Assembly: GCF_002897295.1 (NCBI RefSeq)
Contig: NZ_BEXF01000006.1
Coordinates: 1-64,000, forward strand
DNA length: 64,000 bases
DNA from: Brevibacillus reuszeri
GTDB taxonomy: Bacteria; Bacillota; Bacilli; Brevibacillales; Brevibacillaceae
Direction: 5' to 3'
Shown: positions 8,783 to 18,065 of the stretch, piece after piece
Layout: each line of letters opens with the position of its first letter
Position numbering within the stretch: the stretch's first letter is position 1
Notes under the pieces: generated by a model
What the model was told of the DNA's origin: nothing
Database searches by the model: none
Seen by the model: the letters and a program-made list of their open reading frames with translations, nothing else
Position numbers and translations under genes: made by a program

Positions 8783-10105
8783 TTATACCATGCTGCTATC
8801 CACAGGGGTGGGGAGTACGCGATAAATTTTGCGTGGCCTTCCCCGATTCGTGGGGGTTTCCTCGCCGATTTGCTCGATGATATTGTGTTCAGCCAAATCG
8901 CTCAGGATGCGTCTTGCATTTCTCGGGGTCATTCCCATCCACTCAGCCATGTCTGTAGCGCTAATGTAATTTTGCCCTAAAGCTTTTTGTACTGAAATGA
9001 TTTTGTTTAAAGTGGTGATACTTACGCCTGCTTTTTTCAAGCTCTCGCTCATTTCTTTGTCTTCAGTCCAATAGCCATAGGTAATGCTCTTCGCCTGGCG
9101 CAGGGGCCCCTCAATAGAGCCATCCGTATCGACGAGAATCGCAGCATTTGTAAACTTTTTGGCATGGACGAGCGCCAGTTGTGCATTCCTCTCAGCAGCC
9201 AATGCAGTTACCCCAAAACCGATCCCCATGTTGGCAGTCGAATTTGTCAGCAGCATGAGCTGTTCCAGGATAATCGTAGGGTGAAAAGCAGGGTTATCGT
9301 CGAGAGACCCGCGGGTGGAAAAAATAATAAATTTATAGTTGCCCAGTGCGACGAAGCTACCTGAAATAGATTCCGTGTAATCGAGAATAATTTCCTGCAG
9401 CTTGAGATCGAGACGTCGCAAATCGTAAGCGTTTGCAGGTTCATTAATGAGTCTTTCCACATCAGAGACTTCGACCAGCTGGACAGCAATCTGCGACCGT
9501 TTAAAGTGGAGGGTTTCGCCTTCCTGCACGATTTGCTTGAAGATCTCTCGAAATGTCAGCCTCGTAAAACCCATCCTGTAAACCCTGATTCCTAGCTCCT
9601 TCAATTCCTCCGCTACGGACAGCATTCCCGTCACACAAGCGTCGACCTTTCCCGCTCTGAATAAAGACGTATGATAGTTCACCCATTGATTGGTGAGCCT
9701 GAATTCTTCATACGGATTCAAATACGGATGTTCACAAGAGAGCTCAAGCTCTTCAAGTGTTTCGCGGAAATGCATCTCTGATACGGTATCAAAGCTGACT
9801 CGCTCAAGTGAAATTCCATCACGATAAACCAATTCTAGCAAGACCTTTGAGAGTACACTTGCATTTATTTGTGGATAAAACGCTTTTTTCTTTTCAAGGT
9901 GTTCTCGTGCAATCGAGTAAGGACCGATACCCGAGAAAAACCAGATATCAACCTCTTGATTGTTTTCTGACACAAATGCGGCTGCTTCTTCTGCACGTTG
10001 ATACGTATAGGGGATGAGCATGAGTTGATCTGTAAACTCTTGGCCAACACCTGACATCATTTCCACTGAATCCTTAGGACCAACTATGCCGACTCTTATG
10101 ATCAT
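8783..10105 (-). CDS. Uncharacterised transcriptional regulator: ligand-binding-like N-terminus, GGDEF-fold-like centre, winged-helix C-terminus
   Basis: 440 residues from ATG 10105, which has GGAGGAAAT just upstream; the frame is open to 10303 but without a ribosome site. The N-terminus (MIIRVGIVGPKDS) looks like an alpha/beta sensory domain. A central part (about 220-340) has a nucleotidyl-cyclase/GGDEF-like pattern ending in GIGFGVTALAAERNAQLAL. Residues about 365-430 look like a winged helix (ISATDMAEWMGMTPRNARRI) followed by a basic NRGRPRK tail. It is divergent from the peptide-uptake operon, separated by 449 bp, so control of that operon is the natural inference. I do not recognise a named family, and the cyclase-like fold is a guess from pattern only. 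Confidence 0.6.
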   Translation of the reverse strand: MIIRVGIVGPKDSVEMMSGVGQEFTDQLMLIPYTYQRAEEAAAFVSENNQEVDIWFFSGIGPYSIAREHLEKKKAFYPQINASVLSKVLLELVYRDGISLERVSFDTVSEMHFRETLEELELSCEHPYLNPYEEFRLTNQWVNYHTSLFRAGKVDACVTGMLSVAEELKELGIRVYRMGFTRLTFREIFKQIVQEGETLHFKRSQIAVQLVEVSDVERLINEPANAYDLRRLDLKLQEIILDYTESISGSFVALGNYKFIIFSTRGSLDDNPAFHPTIILEQLMLLTNSTANMGIGFGVTALAAERNAQLALVHAKKFTNAAILVDTDGSIEGPLRQAKSITYGYWTEDKEMSESLKKAGVSITTLNKIISVQKALGQNYISATDMAEWMGMTPRNARRILSDLAEHNIIEQIGEETPTNRGRPRKIYRVLPTPVDSSMV

Positions 10106-10367
10106 TATTTCCTCCAGCCAACGATAAACTACCGAATATTCTATATCGTCATGAAAAATAGGTATCCTCTTTTCGGCATCATAGTACGTTTTTTGTTGAT
10201 ATGCAAATACGAAATACCTCCAATCAACTGAGACAACATGGTGAAAGAGTGAAAAAATAGCGTAAATTAAGGATTCATTAGGGAAAAATTCCGTTTGTAG
10301 CATACTAAATTAGACGTTATTTCCGAAATTCCTCTTAAAAATAGTTAGAAAAAACTAAAAATCAGAA

Positions 10368-10397
10368 TTGACATGAAATACAGACAGCGCGTATATT
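10368..10397 (+). promoter_or_regulatory. Promoter of the peptide-uptake operon
   Basis: Perfect -35 TTGACA (10368-10373), 18-nt spacer, -10 TATATT (10392-10397). The predicted start near 10404 leaves a leader of about 150 nt before the first permease gene. Confidence 0.7.
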
Positions 10398-10470
10398 GTT
10401 GAATTAAGGAATGATTTAGGCGAATTTCCGTTAAGGGGGTGCTTGTGAGGTCGTAATTCCTATTTCTTTG

Positions 10471-10487
10471 AAAACGTCTCGACGTTT
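10471..10487. repeat. Palindrome matching a copy downstream of the operon
   Basis: AAACGTC-TC-GACGTTT in the operon leader. Its reverse complement occurs at 16147-16166, after the last gene of the ABC set. Confidence 0.55.
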
Positions 10488-10554
10488 CTCATGAGATGGA
10501 TGTGATCGGTAGGCGGATATGACCGCTTTGTATGTCTGAATAGGGGGCTTGTGG

Positions 10555-11487
10555 ATGTCGCGTTATTTACTAAAGAGAATTCTAATGATGGTACTCACCT
10601 TGTGGATTATTGTGACGCTGACGTTTTCACTCATGCATATGATTCCGGGTGACCCGTTTGCATCTGAGTCAGATCAGCTACCCGAGCAAATATTGCTGAA
10701 CTTGCGTGCGAAATATCATTTGGATGAACCATTGCCGATGCAATATCTTTCTTATCTGAAAAGTTTGGCAATGCTTGACTTAGGGCCTTCGATCAAATCG
10801 GAGACACGTGGAGTCAACGACATGATCAAGGATGGATTTGGAGCTTCAGCACTTATCGGTCTACAAGCAATAGCAGTCGCCTTGTTTTTCGGACTTCTTT
10901 TCGGAACGATTGCCGCTCTAAACCGGAATACATGGATTGACTATGCTGCAATGGTCATGGCCGTACTCGGAATTGCCGTTCCCAGCTTTATCATGGCACC
11001 GATGCTGATCAACTACTTGGCAATCAAATGGCCGCTCTTTCCGGTTGCTACGCTTGCCAGCTGGAAGCACTCGGTTCTGCCATCGTTGGCACTGGCCTTC
11101 GGACCATTGGCCATCATTACACGCTACATGCGGACAAGCATGATTGACGTGATGAATCAGAATTACATAAAAACAGCGGAAGCAAAAGGAATTCCAATGT
11201 TTTTAATTGTGATCAGACACGGGATTCGCAATGCGATTTTGCCTGTAGTTACCTTTTTAGGGCCACTTGTAGCAGGCTTACTCACCGGAACCTTCGTTGT
11301 CGAAAAGATCTTCGCAGTTCCCGGTATCGGTAAATACTTCGTAGATGGCATTTTCAATCGAGATTATCCAGTTATTTTGGGAACGACTGTTTTTTACAGT
11401 GCGATCTTGGTACTCATCATTTTCTTGATTGATCTGGCTTATCTGTTTATCGATCCACGAATCAAATTGTCGAGTAGGGGGAGGTAG
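10555..11487 (+). CDS. Oligo/dipeptide ABC transporter permease (DppB/OppB type)
   Basis: 310 residues with six hydrophobic segments. The N-terminal signature MSRYLLKRILMMVLTLWII and the early HMIPGDPF are typical of the OppB/DppB permease. The EAA loop near residues 205-220 (TAEAKGIPMFLIVIRHGIRNA) contacts the ATPases. ATG 10555 is chosen over TTG 10549 because AGGGGG (10542-10547) is well spaced. It is the first gene of an operon for uptake of peptides or similar solutes. Confidence 0.9.
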   Translation: MSRYLLKRILMMVLTLWIIVTLTFSLMHMIPGDPFASESDQLPEQILLNLRAKYHLDEPLPMQYLSYLKSLAMLDLGPSIKSETRGVNDMIKDGFGASALIGLQAIAVALFFGLLFGTIAALNRNTWIDYAAMVMAVLGIAVPSFIMAPMLINYLAIKWPLFPVATLASWKHSVLPSLALAFGPLAIITRYMRTSMIDVMNQNYIKTAEAKGIPMFLIVIRHGIRNAILPVVTFLGPLVAGLLTGTFVVEKIFAVPGIGKYFVDGIFNRDYPVILGTTVFYSAILVLIIFLIDLAYLFIDPRIKLSSRGR

Positions 11488-11490
11488 CCT

Positions 11491-12435
11491 ATGGCGATGG
11501 ATCAATCGGTAAATGAGTTGTTTCGACCAAAAGCACAAAAGACTGATGGACAGATCGTCCAAATGCGACCAAGCCTCACTCACTTTCAACAAGTTGCACG
11601 AAAGCTGGTAAAAAACAAATTGGCGATGCTTGGTCTCGTTCTCATTCTAGGCATGGTGCTCATGGCAGTAATTGGCCCGCATCTGGTTCCATATAGCTAC
11701 TCCGATCAGAGTCTGCTTACGGCGAACCAGGAATTATCGAGCGAGCATTGGTTCGGAACGGATGAGCTGGGACGAGATATGTTTTCACGTACATGGTATG
11801 GGGCACGCATCTCGCTCATTATCGGAATTACGGCAGCATTGATCGACCTTGTGATCGGTGTAACGGTTGGCGGTATTGCCGGATACATGGCTGGAAGAGG
11901 AAAACGCGGAGACCGAATCGATACGATCATCATGCGCATCATTGAAGTTTTGTATGGTCTGCCGTATTTGCTCGTAGTCATCATGCTGATGGTCGTGATG
12001 GAGCCAGGTATTCTTACGATCATTATCGCTTTGTCCGCAACAGGCTGGACTGGTATGGCTCGCTTGGTTCGTGGACAAATCCTGCAGCTCAAAAATCAGG
12101 AGTTTATCCTGGCTGCACAAGTGCTTGGAGCCAAGTTCCCACGAATTTTATTGCGTCATCTTATCCCGAATACGATTGGAGTTATCATCGTAAACCTGAC
12201 CTTTACGATTCCGTCCGCGATCTTTGCGGAATCCTTTCTAAGCTTCCTCGGCTTAGGTGTACAAGCTCCTGTAGCCAGCTGGGGCACGATGACAAACGAT
12301 GCGTTAGGGGTCATTTTAACAGGGGATTGGTGGAGATTGTTCTTCCCAGCCTTGATGATCTCACTTACTATGTTCGCCTTTAACGTTTTCGGGGATGGCC
12401 TGCAGGATGCATTAGACCCACGGATTCGTGAATAA
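11491..12435 (+). CDS. Oligo/dipeptide ABC transporter permease (DppC/OppC type)
   Basis: 314 residues. The cytoplasmic N-terminal tail, the periplasm-facing HWFGTDELGRDMFSR segment near residue 86 and the EAA loop near 205 (AAQVLGAKFPRILLRHLIPN) are characteristic of OppC/DppC. ATG 11491 follows GGGGAGG and lies 3 nt after the stop of the partner permease, so the two should be co-translated and heterodimerise in the membrane. Confidence 0.9.
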   Translation: MAMDQSVNELFRPKAQKTDGQIVQMRPSLTHFQQVARKLVKNKLAMLGLVLILGMVLMAVIGPHLVPYSYSDQSLLTANQELSSEHWFGTDELGRDMFSRTWYGARISLIIGITAALIDLVIGVTVGGIAGYMAGRGKRGDRIDTIIMRIIEVLYGLPYLLVVIMLMVVMEPGILTIIIALSATGWTGMARLVRGQILQLKNQEFILAAQVLGAKFPRILLRHLIPNTIGVIIVNLTFTIPSAIFAESFLSFLGLGVQAPVASWGTMTNDALGVILTGDWWRLFFPALMISLTMFAFNVFGDGLQDALDPRIRE

Positions 12436-12463
12436 TCTCACCGGGGGATAGGAGGAATCAGAC

Positions 12464-13486
12464 ATGACAGATCATTTGCTGCAAGTAGAGAACCTCCGGG
12501 TACATTTTAAAACCTACGGAGGAGAGGTTCAGGCGGTCCGAGGGGTGACCTTTCATGTGGATCGCGGCGAAACGGTTGCAGTAGTCGGCGAGAGTGGCTG
12601 TGGCAAAAGTGTTACCGCCCAAGCCATTATGGGATTGATCCCGAACCCGCCTGGGCGAATCGTCGACGGGAAGATCACTTTCGACGGAAAATCAATCACG
12701 GAGATGTCCAAAAGTGAACTTTTAGCCGTACGTGGTTCAGAGATCGGGATGGTTTTTCAGGACCCGATGACCGCTCTCAACCCAACCATGAAGGTCGGAA
12801 GGCAAATTGTGGAAGGGTTTGTGCGGACACATAACGTCAGCAAAGAGGAAGCGCGCAAAAAAGCGATCGAAATGCTGAGATTAGTCGGAATTCCTGATCC
12901 GGAGAAGCGGGTGGACCAGTATCCGCATGAATTTTCAGGCGGAATGAGGCAGCGTGTCGTAATTGCCATTGCGCTCGCGAATACACCTAAGCTCGTCATT
13001 GCCGATGAACCGACGACAGCCTTGGATGTGACCATTCAGGCACAGATTCTTGATCTGCTCAGAGAGCTGCAAGAGAAGCAGCAGCTTTCCATCGTCATCA
13101 TCACACATGATCTCGGAGTCGTTGCGGAAATCGCCCATCGTGCGGTAGTCATGTATGCAGGAGTAGTAGTAGAAACAGGCACGGTTGAAGATATTTTCGC
13201 GAGTCCGAAGCACCCGTACACATGGGGCCTCATGCGCTCCTTGCCACGTATTGACGGTACAGAAAAAGAACGGCTGGTTCCGATTGTAGGATCTCCGCCT
13301 GACTTGTTTGATCCGCCAAAAGGTTGTCCGTTTGCAGCCCGTTGTCAATTTGCGATGGAAATTTGCGAACAGCAGATGCCATCGGTCACTGATTTTGAAA
13401 ATGGTCATCAGGCTATATGCTGGCTGCACGATTCACGAGCACCCAAGATCGACGAACTGGTGGCAGCAGGGAGGCAGGCAGGATGA
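12464..13486 (+). CDS. Peptide ABC transporter ATPase (DppD/OppD type)
   Basis: 340 residues. Walker A GESGCGKS lies near residue 42, the ABC signature FSGGMRQRV near 158 and Walker [13 protein letters not shown] near 178. The C-terminal Cys-rich extension ([14 protein letters not shown], near 291-304) belongs to the OppD/DppD subgroup and may bind an iron-sulphur cluster in relatives. ATG 12464 follows GGATAGGAGGAA. It pairs with the next ATPase, whose start overlaps its stop. Confidence 0.92.
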   Translation: MTDHLLQVENLRVHFKTYGGEVQAVRGVTFHVDRGETVAVVGESGCGKSVTAQAIMGLIPNPPGRIVDGKITFDGKSITEMSKSELLAVRGSEIGMVFQDPMTALNPTMKVGRQIVEGFVRTHNVSKEEARKKAIEMLRLVGIPDPEKRVDQYPHEFSGGMRQRVVIAIALANTPKLVIADEPTTALDVTIQAQILDLLRELQEKQQLSIVIITHDLGVVAEIAHRAVVMYAGVVVETGTVEDIFASPKHPYTWGLMRSLPRIDGTEKERLVPIVGSPPDLFDPPKGCPFAARCQFAMEICEQQMPSVTDFENGHQAICWLHDSRAPKIDELVAAGRQAG

Positions 13487-14430
13487 GCGAAGCGTTGGTT
13501 GAGGTAAAAAATTTAAAAAAGCATTTTGAGATTGGAAATGGGGTTACGTTGAAAGCAGTGGATGGCGTGACTTTTACCATTAACCGGGGCGAGACCTTGG
13601 GGCTGGTAGGGGAGAGCGGATGCGGTAAATCCACGCTGGGCAGGACGATGATTCGCCTCTATGAAAATACAGATGGCGAAGTCCTATTTAAAGGAAAGAA
13701 TGCACACCAGATCAAAGGAAAAGACGCCGCTCAATTTCATCGAGACGTCCAAATGATCTTTCAGGACCCGCAAGCAAGTCTCAATCCGCGAATGACCGTC
13801 ATGGATATTATTGCCGAGGGGCTGGATATTCACGGATTGTCCCGCGGAGCGAGAGCGGATCGGGTGAAGGAATTGCTGGAGCTTGTGGGGCTTTCCAAGG
13901 CCCATGCAAGCCGATTCCCGCATGAATTCAGTGGTGGTCAAAGACAGCGTATCGGGATTGCCCGCGCTCTCGCTGTGGAGCCGGAGTTTATCATCGCGGA
14001 CGAGCCAATTTCTGCACTCGATGTGTCCATTCAAGCTCAGGTTGTCAACCTTTTGGAAGACTTGCAGCAAGATAGAGGCCTTACTTATTTGTTTATTGCT
14101 CATGATCTATCCATGGTTAAGCATATTTCGACGAGAATTGGTGTGATGTATTTAGGAAAAATGGTGGAAATGGCGAGCAGCTTTGAGCTGTATGCCGAGC
14201 CACTGCATCCCTACACACAGGCACTTTTATCGTCTATTCCGATACCAGATCCAACAGTTGCGCGGGAGCGAATTATTTTACAGGGGGATTTACCGAGCCC
14301 TGCCAATGCTCCTAGCGGCTGTGTATTTCGAACACGCTGCCCGAAGGCTACGCCGCAGTGCGCTGCGGAGGTTCCTGAGTGGAAAGAAGTAGGGTCTAAC
14401 CACTGGGTAGCTTGTCATCTCTATCAGTAG
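13483..14430 (+). CDS. Peptide ABC transporter ATPase (DppF/OppF type)
   Basis: 315 residues. Walker [10 protein letters not shown], signature FSGGQRQRI, Walker [14 protein letters not shown]-loop AHDLSMV and a C-terminal [12 protein letters not shown] tail mark the OppF/DppF subgroup. The ATG at 13483 overlaps the previous stop (ATGA) and has GGGAGG upstream, so this start is preferred over the longer open frame from 13417. The two ATPases together energise the two permeases encoded upstream. Confidence 0.92.
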   Translation: MSEALVEVKNLKKHFEIGNGVTLKAVDGVTFTINRGETLGLVGESGCGKSTLGRTMIRLYENTDGEVLFKGKNAHQIKGKDAAQFHRDVQMIFQDPQASLNPRMTVMDIIAEGLDIHGLSRGARADRVKELLELVGLSKAHASRFPHEFSGGQRQRIGIARALAVEPEFIIADEPISALDVSIQAQVVNLLEDLQQDRGLTYLFIAHDLSMVKHISTRIGVMYLGKMVEMASSFELYAEPLHPYTQALLSSIPIPDPTVARERIILQGDLPSPANAPSGCVFRTRCPKATPQCAAEVPEWKEVGSNHWVACHLYQ

Positions 14431-14465
14431 TTCGATTTTATCTTAATTATACAGGGGGAAACATT

Positions 14466-16103
14466 GTGAAGAAATTTGCAGCCTTCGCTTTGTCGCTATC
14501 ACTTGTTGTGCCAGCTCTTGCAGCTTGCGGTGGCGGCGGAAGTACAGCTCCGGCAGGTGGAGGAACATCCACGAGCACGCCTGGCGCTGCGGTTAAACAG
14601 GAAGTCGTATTTAATGCCAAATCTGAGCCACCAGACTTGAACCCGCTCACATCAACTGACACCACATCCTTCTGGATCATGGACCACTTGGGTGAAGGTC
14701 TGTACACAAAAGACAAAGACGGCAATCCAGTTCTGGGTACTGCCAAAGAAGTAAAGCTGTCTGACGACAAATTGAAATACACATTCATTTTGCGTGATGA
14801 TGCCAAATGGACAAATGGCGAGCCTGTAACTGCTGAAGACTTCGCCTACACATTCATGAAGCACATCGATCCAGCTACAGCTTCTACGACTGCTTACCTG
14901 CTGTACTACATCAAAGGTGCAGAAGCGTATAACAAAGGTACAGGGAAAGCAGAAGATGTAGGTATCAAAGCAGTAGACGAAAAAACGCTGGAAATCGAAT
15001 TGGTAGCTCCGACTTCCTATTTCGATAAAATGCTGGCGACACGCTACTGGCACCCAATCAATAAAAAAGCGGCAGAAGCAAACCCAAAATGGGCTGCGAA
15101 TGCAGACAGCTACATCTCCAATGGCGCGTACAAGCTAGTTTCTTGGAAGCATGATTCCGAGCTGGTCATCGAAAAGAACGAAAACTTCTGGAACAAAGAC
15201 GATGTGAAGATGGACAAGATCACTTGGAAAATGGTGAACGACGCGACAACTTCGTATCAAATGTATAAGAGTGGAGAGCTTGATTTTAACAAAGAAATGT
15301 CATCTGACATTCTTGCCCAGGCAAAATCGAGCCCAGACTACAAATCCGTTCCTTACTACGGTACTTACATGTACATGTTCAACGTAACAAAGGAGCCATT
15401 TACAAATAAAAAAGTACGTCGTGCATTTGCAATGTCGGTCGACCGTAAAGCCTTGACAGAAATGGTTAGCCAAGGTGGAGAAACACCTGCATACTCCATG
15501 GTACCTCGTGGAGCAATCACGCCATCTGGAAAAGACTTCCGTGAAGAAGGCGGCGACTACTTCAAAGAAGATTTTGAAGAGGCGAAGAAGCTGCTAGCAG
15601 AAGGTATGCAGGAAGAAGGCTGGTCTACACTGCCAGAAGTAACTCTCATGTACAACACGGATGAAAGCCACAAGAAAATTGCTCAGGCCATGCAAGAAAT
15701 GTTCAAGAAAAACCTTGGTGTAGAAGTAAAAATGACGAACCAAGAGTGGAAAGTATATCTGGATACAACGAGACAGAAAAACTACCAAATGGGCCGTATG
15801 GGTTGGGTAGGTCAAATCAGCGACCCGGCATTCAACCTCGACTACTACCTGGGTGACAGCCCGAACAACCGCACTGGTTGGGTAAACAAAGACTATGATG
15901 CTTTGAACATGGCAGCAAAAGTAGAACAAGATCCTAATAAGCGTATGGAACTCTTGCACAAAGCGGAAGAAATTTTGATGGATGACATGCCATTTATCCC
16001 GGTATATCACTATCAACAAAACTACCTGGTGAAACCAGGCCTCGAAGGTCTGACTTACCCAGTTAACGCATTCCCAAGTGCACGTTGGGCAACAAAACAG
16101 TAA
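14466..16103 (+). CDS. Peptide-binding lipoprotein of the ABC transporter (OppA/DppA type, SBP family 5)
   Basis: 545 residues. Signal peptide MKKFAAFALSLSLVVPALAAC with lipobox LAAC, then a Gly/Ser/Thr/Pro-rich linker, then the family-5 solute-binding domain (SEPPDLNPLTSTDTTSF, VEQDPNKRMELLHKAEEILM near the end). It should capture peptides outside the cell for the four upstream transporter components. The start is GTG 14466, supported by AGGGGGAAA (14453-14461); the frame is open upstream to 14412 but that would spoil the signal peptide. The gene is followed by several hairpins and a terminator. Confidence 0.93.
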   Translation: MKKFAAFALSLSLVVPALAACGGGGSTAPAGGGTSTSTPGAAVKQEVVFNAKSEPPDLNPLTSTDTTSFWIMDHLGEGLYTKDKDGNPVLGTAKEVKLSDDKLKYTFILRDDAKWTNGEPVTAEDFAYTFMKHIDPATASTTAYLLYYIKGAEAYNKGTGKAEDVGIKAVDEKTLEIELVAPTSYFDKMLATRYWHPINKKAAEANPKWAANADSYISNGAYKLVSWKHDSELVIEKNENFWNKDDVKMDKITWKMVNDATTSYQMYKSGELDFNKEMSSDILAQAKSSPDYKSVPYYGTYMYMFNVTKEPFTNKKVRRAFAMSVDRKALTEMVSQGGETPAYSMVPRGAITPSGKDFREEGGDYFKEDFEEAKKLLAEGMQEEGWSTLPEVTLMYNTDESHKKIAQAMQEMFKKNLGVEVKMTNQEWKVYLDTTRQKNYQMGRMGWVGQISDPAFNLDYYLGDSPNNRTGWVNKDYDALNMAAKVEQDPNKRMELLHKAEEILMDDMPFIPVYHYQQNYLVKPGLEGLTYPVNAFPSARWATKQ

Positions 16104-16166
16104 TGACTGTTTTGTTTGACCGCAAGCGGTCACATCTGCTTTTATGAAAAACGTCGAGACGTTTTT
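16092..16166 (+). repeat. Series of three hairpins spanning the stop codon and 3' end of the binding-protein gene
   Basis: Three perfect inverted repeats follow one another: ACAAAACAG/CTGTTTTGT (16092-16100 with 16107-16115, with the TAA stop in the loop), GACCGC/GCGGTC (16118-16131) and AAAAACGTC/GACGTTTTT (16147-16166). A fourth hairpin after them is the terminator. The arrangement could protect the mRNA 3' end. Confidence 0.6.
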
Positions 16167-16182
16167 CACAGAAAAAAATAAG

Positions 16183-16210
16183 AAAAAAGAGGAGATTCTC
16201 CTCTTTTTTC
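16183..16210 (+). terminator. Terminator after the peptide-binding lipoprotein gene
   Basis: GAGGAG/CTCCTC stem flanked by A and T runs (16183-16195 with 16197-16209). It may be leaky, allowing partial read-through into the peptidase genes. Confidence 0.8.
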
Positions 16211-16264
16211 TCTTTACATACGAACACTAAACATATAAACACCGACAAGAGAGGATGATTTCCC

Positions 16265-18058
16265 ATGATCATGGACTATCTACAAGTGAAATCAGCATAT
16301 CAATTGAAGGTGGTACCGAAAAAACGAGAGCTGACTTTTTTGAGCAAATTGACAGGTATCGCGCAATTGTATCGATGGAATGAGGAGGGCCTGACAGCCG
16401 AGCAGATCACATCTTTGCCGGATCGGGTTGTCGAAGTGGATCATTCTCCATGCGGAACAAAAACGATAGTGGGCATGGATTGTAAAGGCGACGAGCGGCA
16501 GCAGTTCTTTTTGCTGACGGAAAATGGGACAAACGTAAAACCCCTCACCGAAGCTCCAGCCTACTTTCACTATTTCGGAGGCTGGTCGCCATGCAGCCAA
16601 AAAATCGCCTGGTCGAGTAACCGACGTCATCCGCGCTGCTTTGATATTTTTGTTCAGGATGTGGAGACTGGCGAATATGAGGAAGTGTTCCGCTATGACG
16701 GACGATGTGATCCAGTAGGCTGGCTTCCGGATGGCACGGGTCTGATCTTTAGTGTCCAAGAAACCAACATCGACAATTCGCTCTATCTTCTCCATTTGCA
16801 AACGAAGGCAGCTCAGAAGCTACCGATTTGTACACATAATGCCCGGTATCATTCGTTGCAGCTAACCAAAGACGGCAAGCAAGGGTATCTTGTCACGGAC
16901 CGAGACGAAAATACGATGGCGTTATGTCGCTTTAGTCTCGATAATGCCGACCTGCAGCCACTAGTTCATGTGCCAAAATGGGATATTGAGGAAGTGAAGC
17001 TGTCTGCGGATGAAAAGACATTGGCGTTTTCTATTAATGAAGGCGGCAGATCGACTCTTTCTCTGCTCCAGGTAGATGACAAGCAGTGGCAAAAGATTGA
17101 AAACGTTCCACAAGGAGTCATAACTTCACTGTCATGGATAACAGAAGATCAGCTTGGATTCGTGTTGAAAAGTCCTACACTACCAGGAGACGTGTGGACG
17201 TATACGATTTCCACGAATACCAGTAAGCAAGTGACGACAATCGGACGGTCGGAAGCAATCGAGGCAACCTTGATTGAGCCAGAATTACGCTCCTTTGCTT
17301 CATTCGATGGTTTGGAGGTTCCGTATTTTCTGTATGCAAAAGAACAGAAAGAAAATAGTCCTGTCGTGATTTATGTACACGGTGGACCAGAAAGCCAAAT
17401 CCGCGCTGAATACCATCCAGTGTTTCAATACTTGGCTAACCAAGGCTTTACGGTAGTAGCTCCAAATGTCCGCGGAAGCATGGGATACGGTCGAGAATAC
17501 GTAAAGCTAGACGATGTACGCAAGCGGATGGATTCAGTAGCTGATTTAGCATGGCTAGTGAAGGACTTGTCCAAGCTAGAAACGGTGAATTCACATGCAA
17601 TCGGGATTATGGGCAGAAGCTACGGGGGCTTTATGGTCTTGGCAGCGCTTACGCATTATCCAGATCTGTGGGCAGCTGGTGTCGACATCGTCGGGATTTC
17701 GCACTTCCGTACCTTCCTCGAAAATACGGGTGAATGGAGACGCAAGCTGCGTGAGGTAGAATATGGCTCGCTTGAGCACGACAGCGACTTCTTTGAAGAA
17801 ATTGCGCCACTCAATCACTCAGAAAAAATCAAAGCGCCGCTGCTTGTGTTCCACGGACGCAACGATACTCGTGTGCCAGTGACCGAAGCAGAACAGCTGG
17901 TAGCAGACATGCAAGATAGAGGACAGCAGGTGAATTTACACATTTTCGAGGATGAGGGTCACTTCACAGAAAAGCTGGACAACCATATTACGTTGAATCA
18001 AAAGATCACCCAGTTTTTTATGCAGCAATTAATGATGTCCACAAATGAAAAGGAGTGA
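16265..18058 (+). CDS. S9 family peptidase (acylaminoacyl-peptidase/prolyl oligopeptidase type)
   Basis: 597 residues. The N-terminal half is a WD/beta-propeller-like region with TolB-type repeats (WSPCSQKIAWSSN). The C-terminal alpha/beta hydrolase has the triad Ser452 (GRSYGG), Asp534 (GRNDTRVPV) and His566 (DEGHF). No signal peptide is present, so it should act in the cytoplasm on short peptides brought in by the preceding transporter. ATG 16265 lies behind GAGAGGATG; ATG 16271 is an alternative. A second S9 peptidase follows 7 nt after the stop, and the two are probably one transcript. Confidence 0.9.
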   Translation: MIMDYLQVKSAYQLKVVPKKRELTFLSKLTGIAQLYRWNEEGLTAEQITSLPDRVVEVDHSPCGTKTIVGMDCKGDERQQFFLLTENGTNVKPLTEAPAYFHYFGGWSPCSQKIAWSSNRRHPRCFDIFVQDVETGEYEEVFRYDGRCDPVGWLPDGTGLIFSVQETNIDNSLYLLHLQTKAAQKLPICTHNARYHSLQLTKDGKQGYLVTDRDENTMALCRFSLDNADLQPLVHVPKWDIEEVKLSADEKTLAFSINEGGRSTLSLLQVDDKQWQKIENVPQGVITSLSWITEDQLGFVLKSPTLPGDVWTYTISTNTSKQVTTIGRSEAIEATLIEPELRSFASFDGLEVPYFLYAKEQKENSPVVIYVHGGPESQIRAEYHPVFQYLANQGFTVVAPNVRGSMGYGREYVKLDDVRKRMDSVADLAWLVKDLSKLETVNSHAIGIMGRSYGGFMVLAALTHYPDLWAAGVDIVGISHFRTFLENTGEWRRKLREVEYGSLEHDSDFFEEIAPLNHSEKIKAPLLVFHGRNDTRVPVTEAEQLVADMQDRGQQVNLHIFEDEGHFTEKLDNHITLNQKITQFFMQQLMMSTNEKE

Positions 18059-18065
18059 ATGATGC

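Larger units (their letters stand above)
10106..10554. other. Long intergenic control region between regulator and peptide-uptake operon
   Basis: 449 bp without a convincing gene. It holds a good sigma-A promoter (10368-10397), an approximately 150-nt leader, a palindrome AAAACGTCTCGACGTTT at 10471-10487 and a GCGG/CCGC hairpin near 10513-10526. Upstream of the -35 lies an AT-rich tract with TTCCGAAATTCC-like symmetry (about 10321-10332). No known riboswitch was recognised in the leader. Confidence 0.5.

Noticed and set aside
10404-10554. Riboswitch or T-box in the long leader of the peptide operon
   Set aside because: Only short stems were found; none of the conserved cores of known riboswitches or a T-box sequence is present.
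15594-16169. Long minus-strand open frame opposite the peptide-binding protein
   Set aside because: It is a shadow of the plus-strand gene with no ribosome site and a low-complexity aromatic product.
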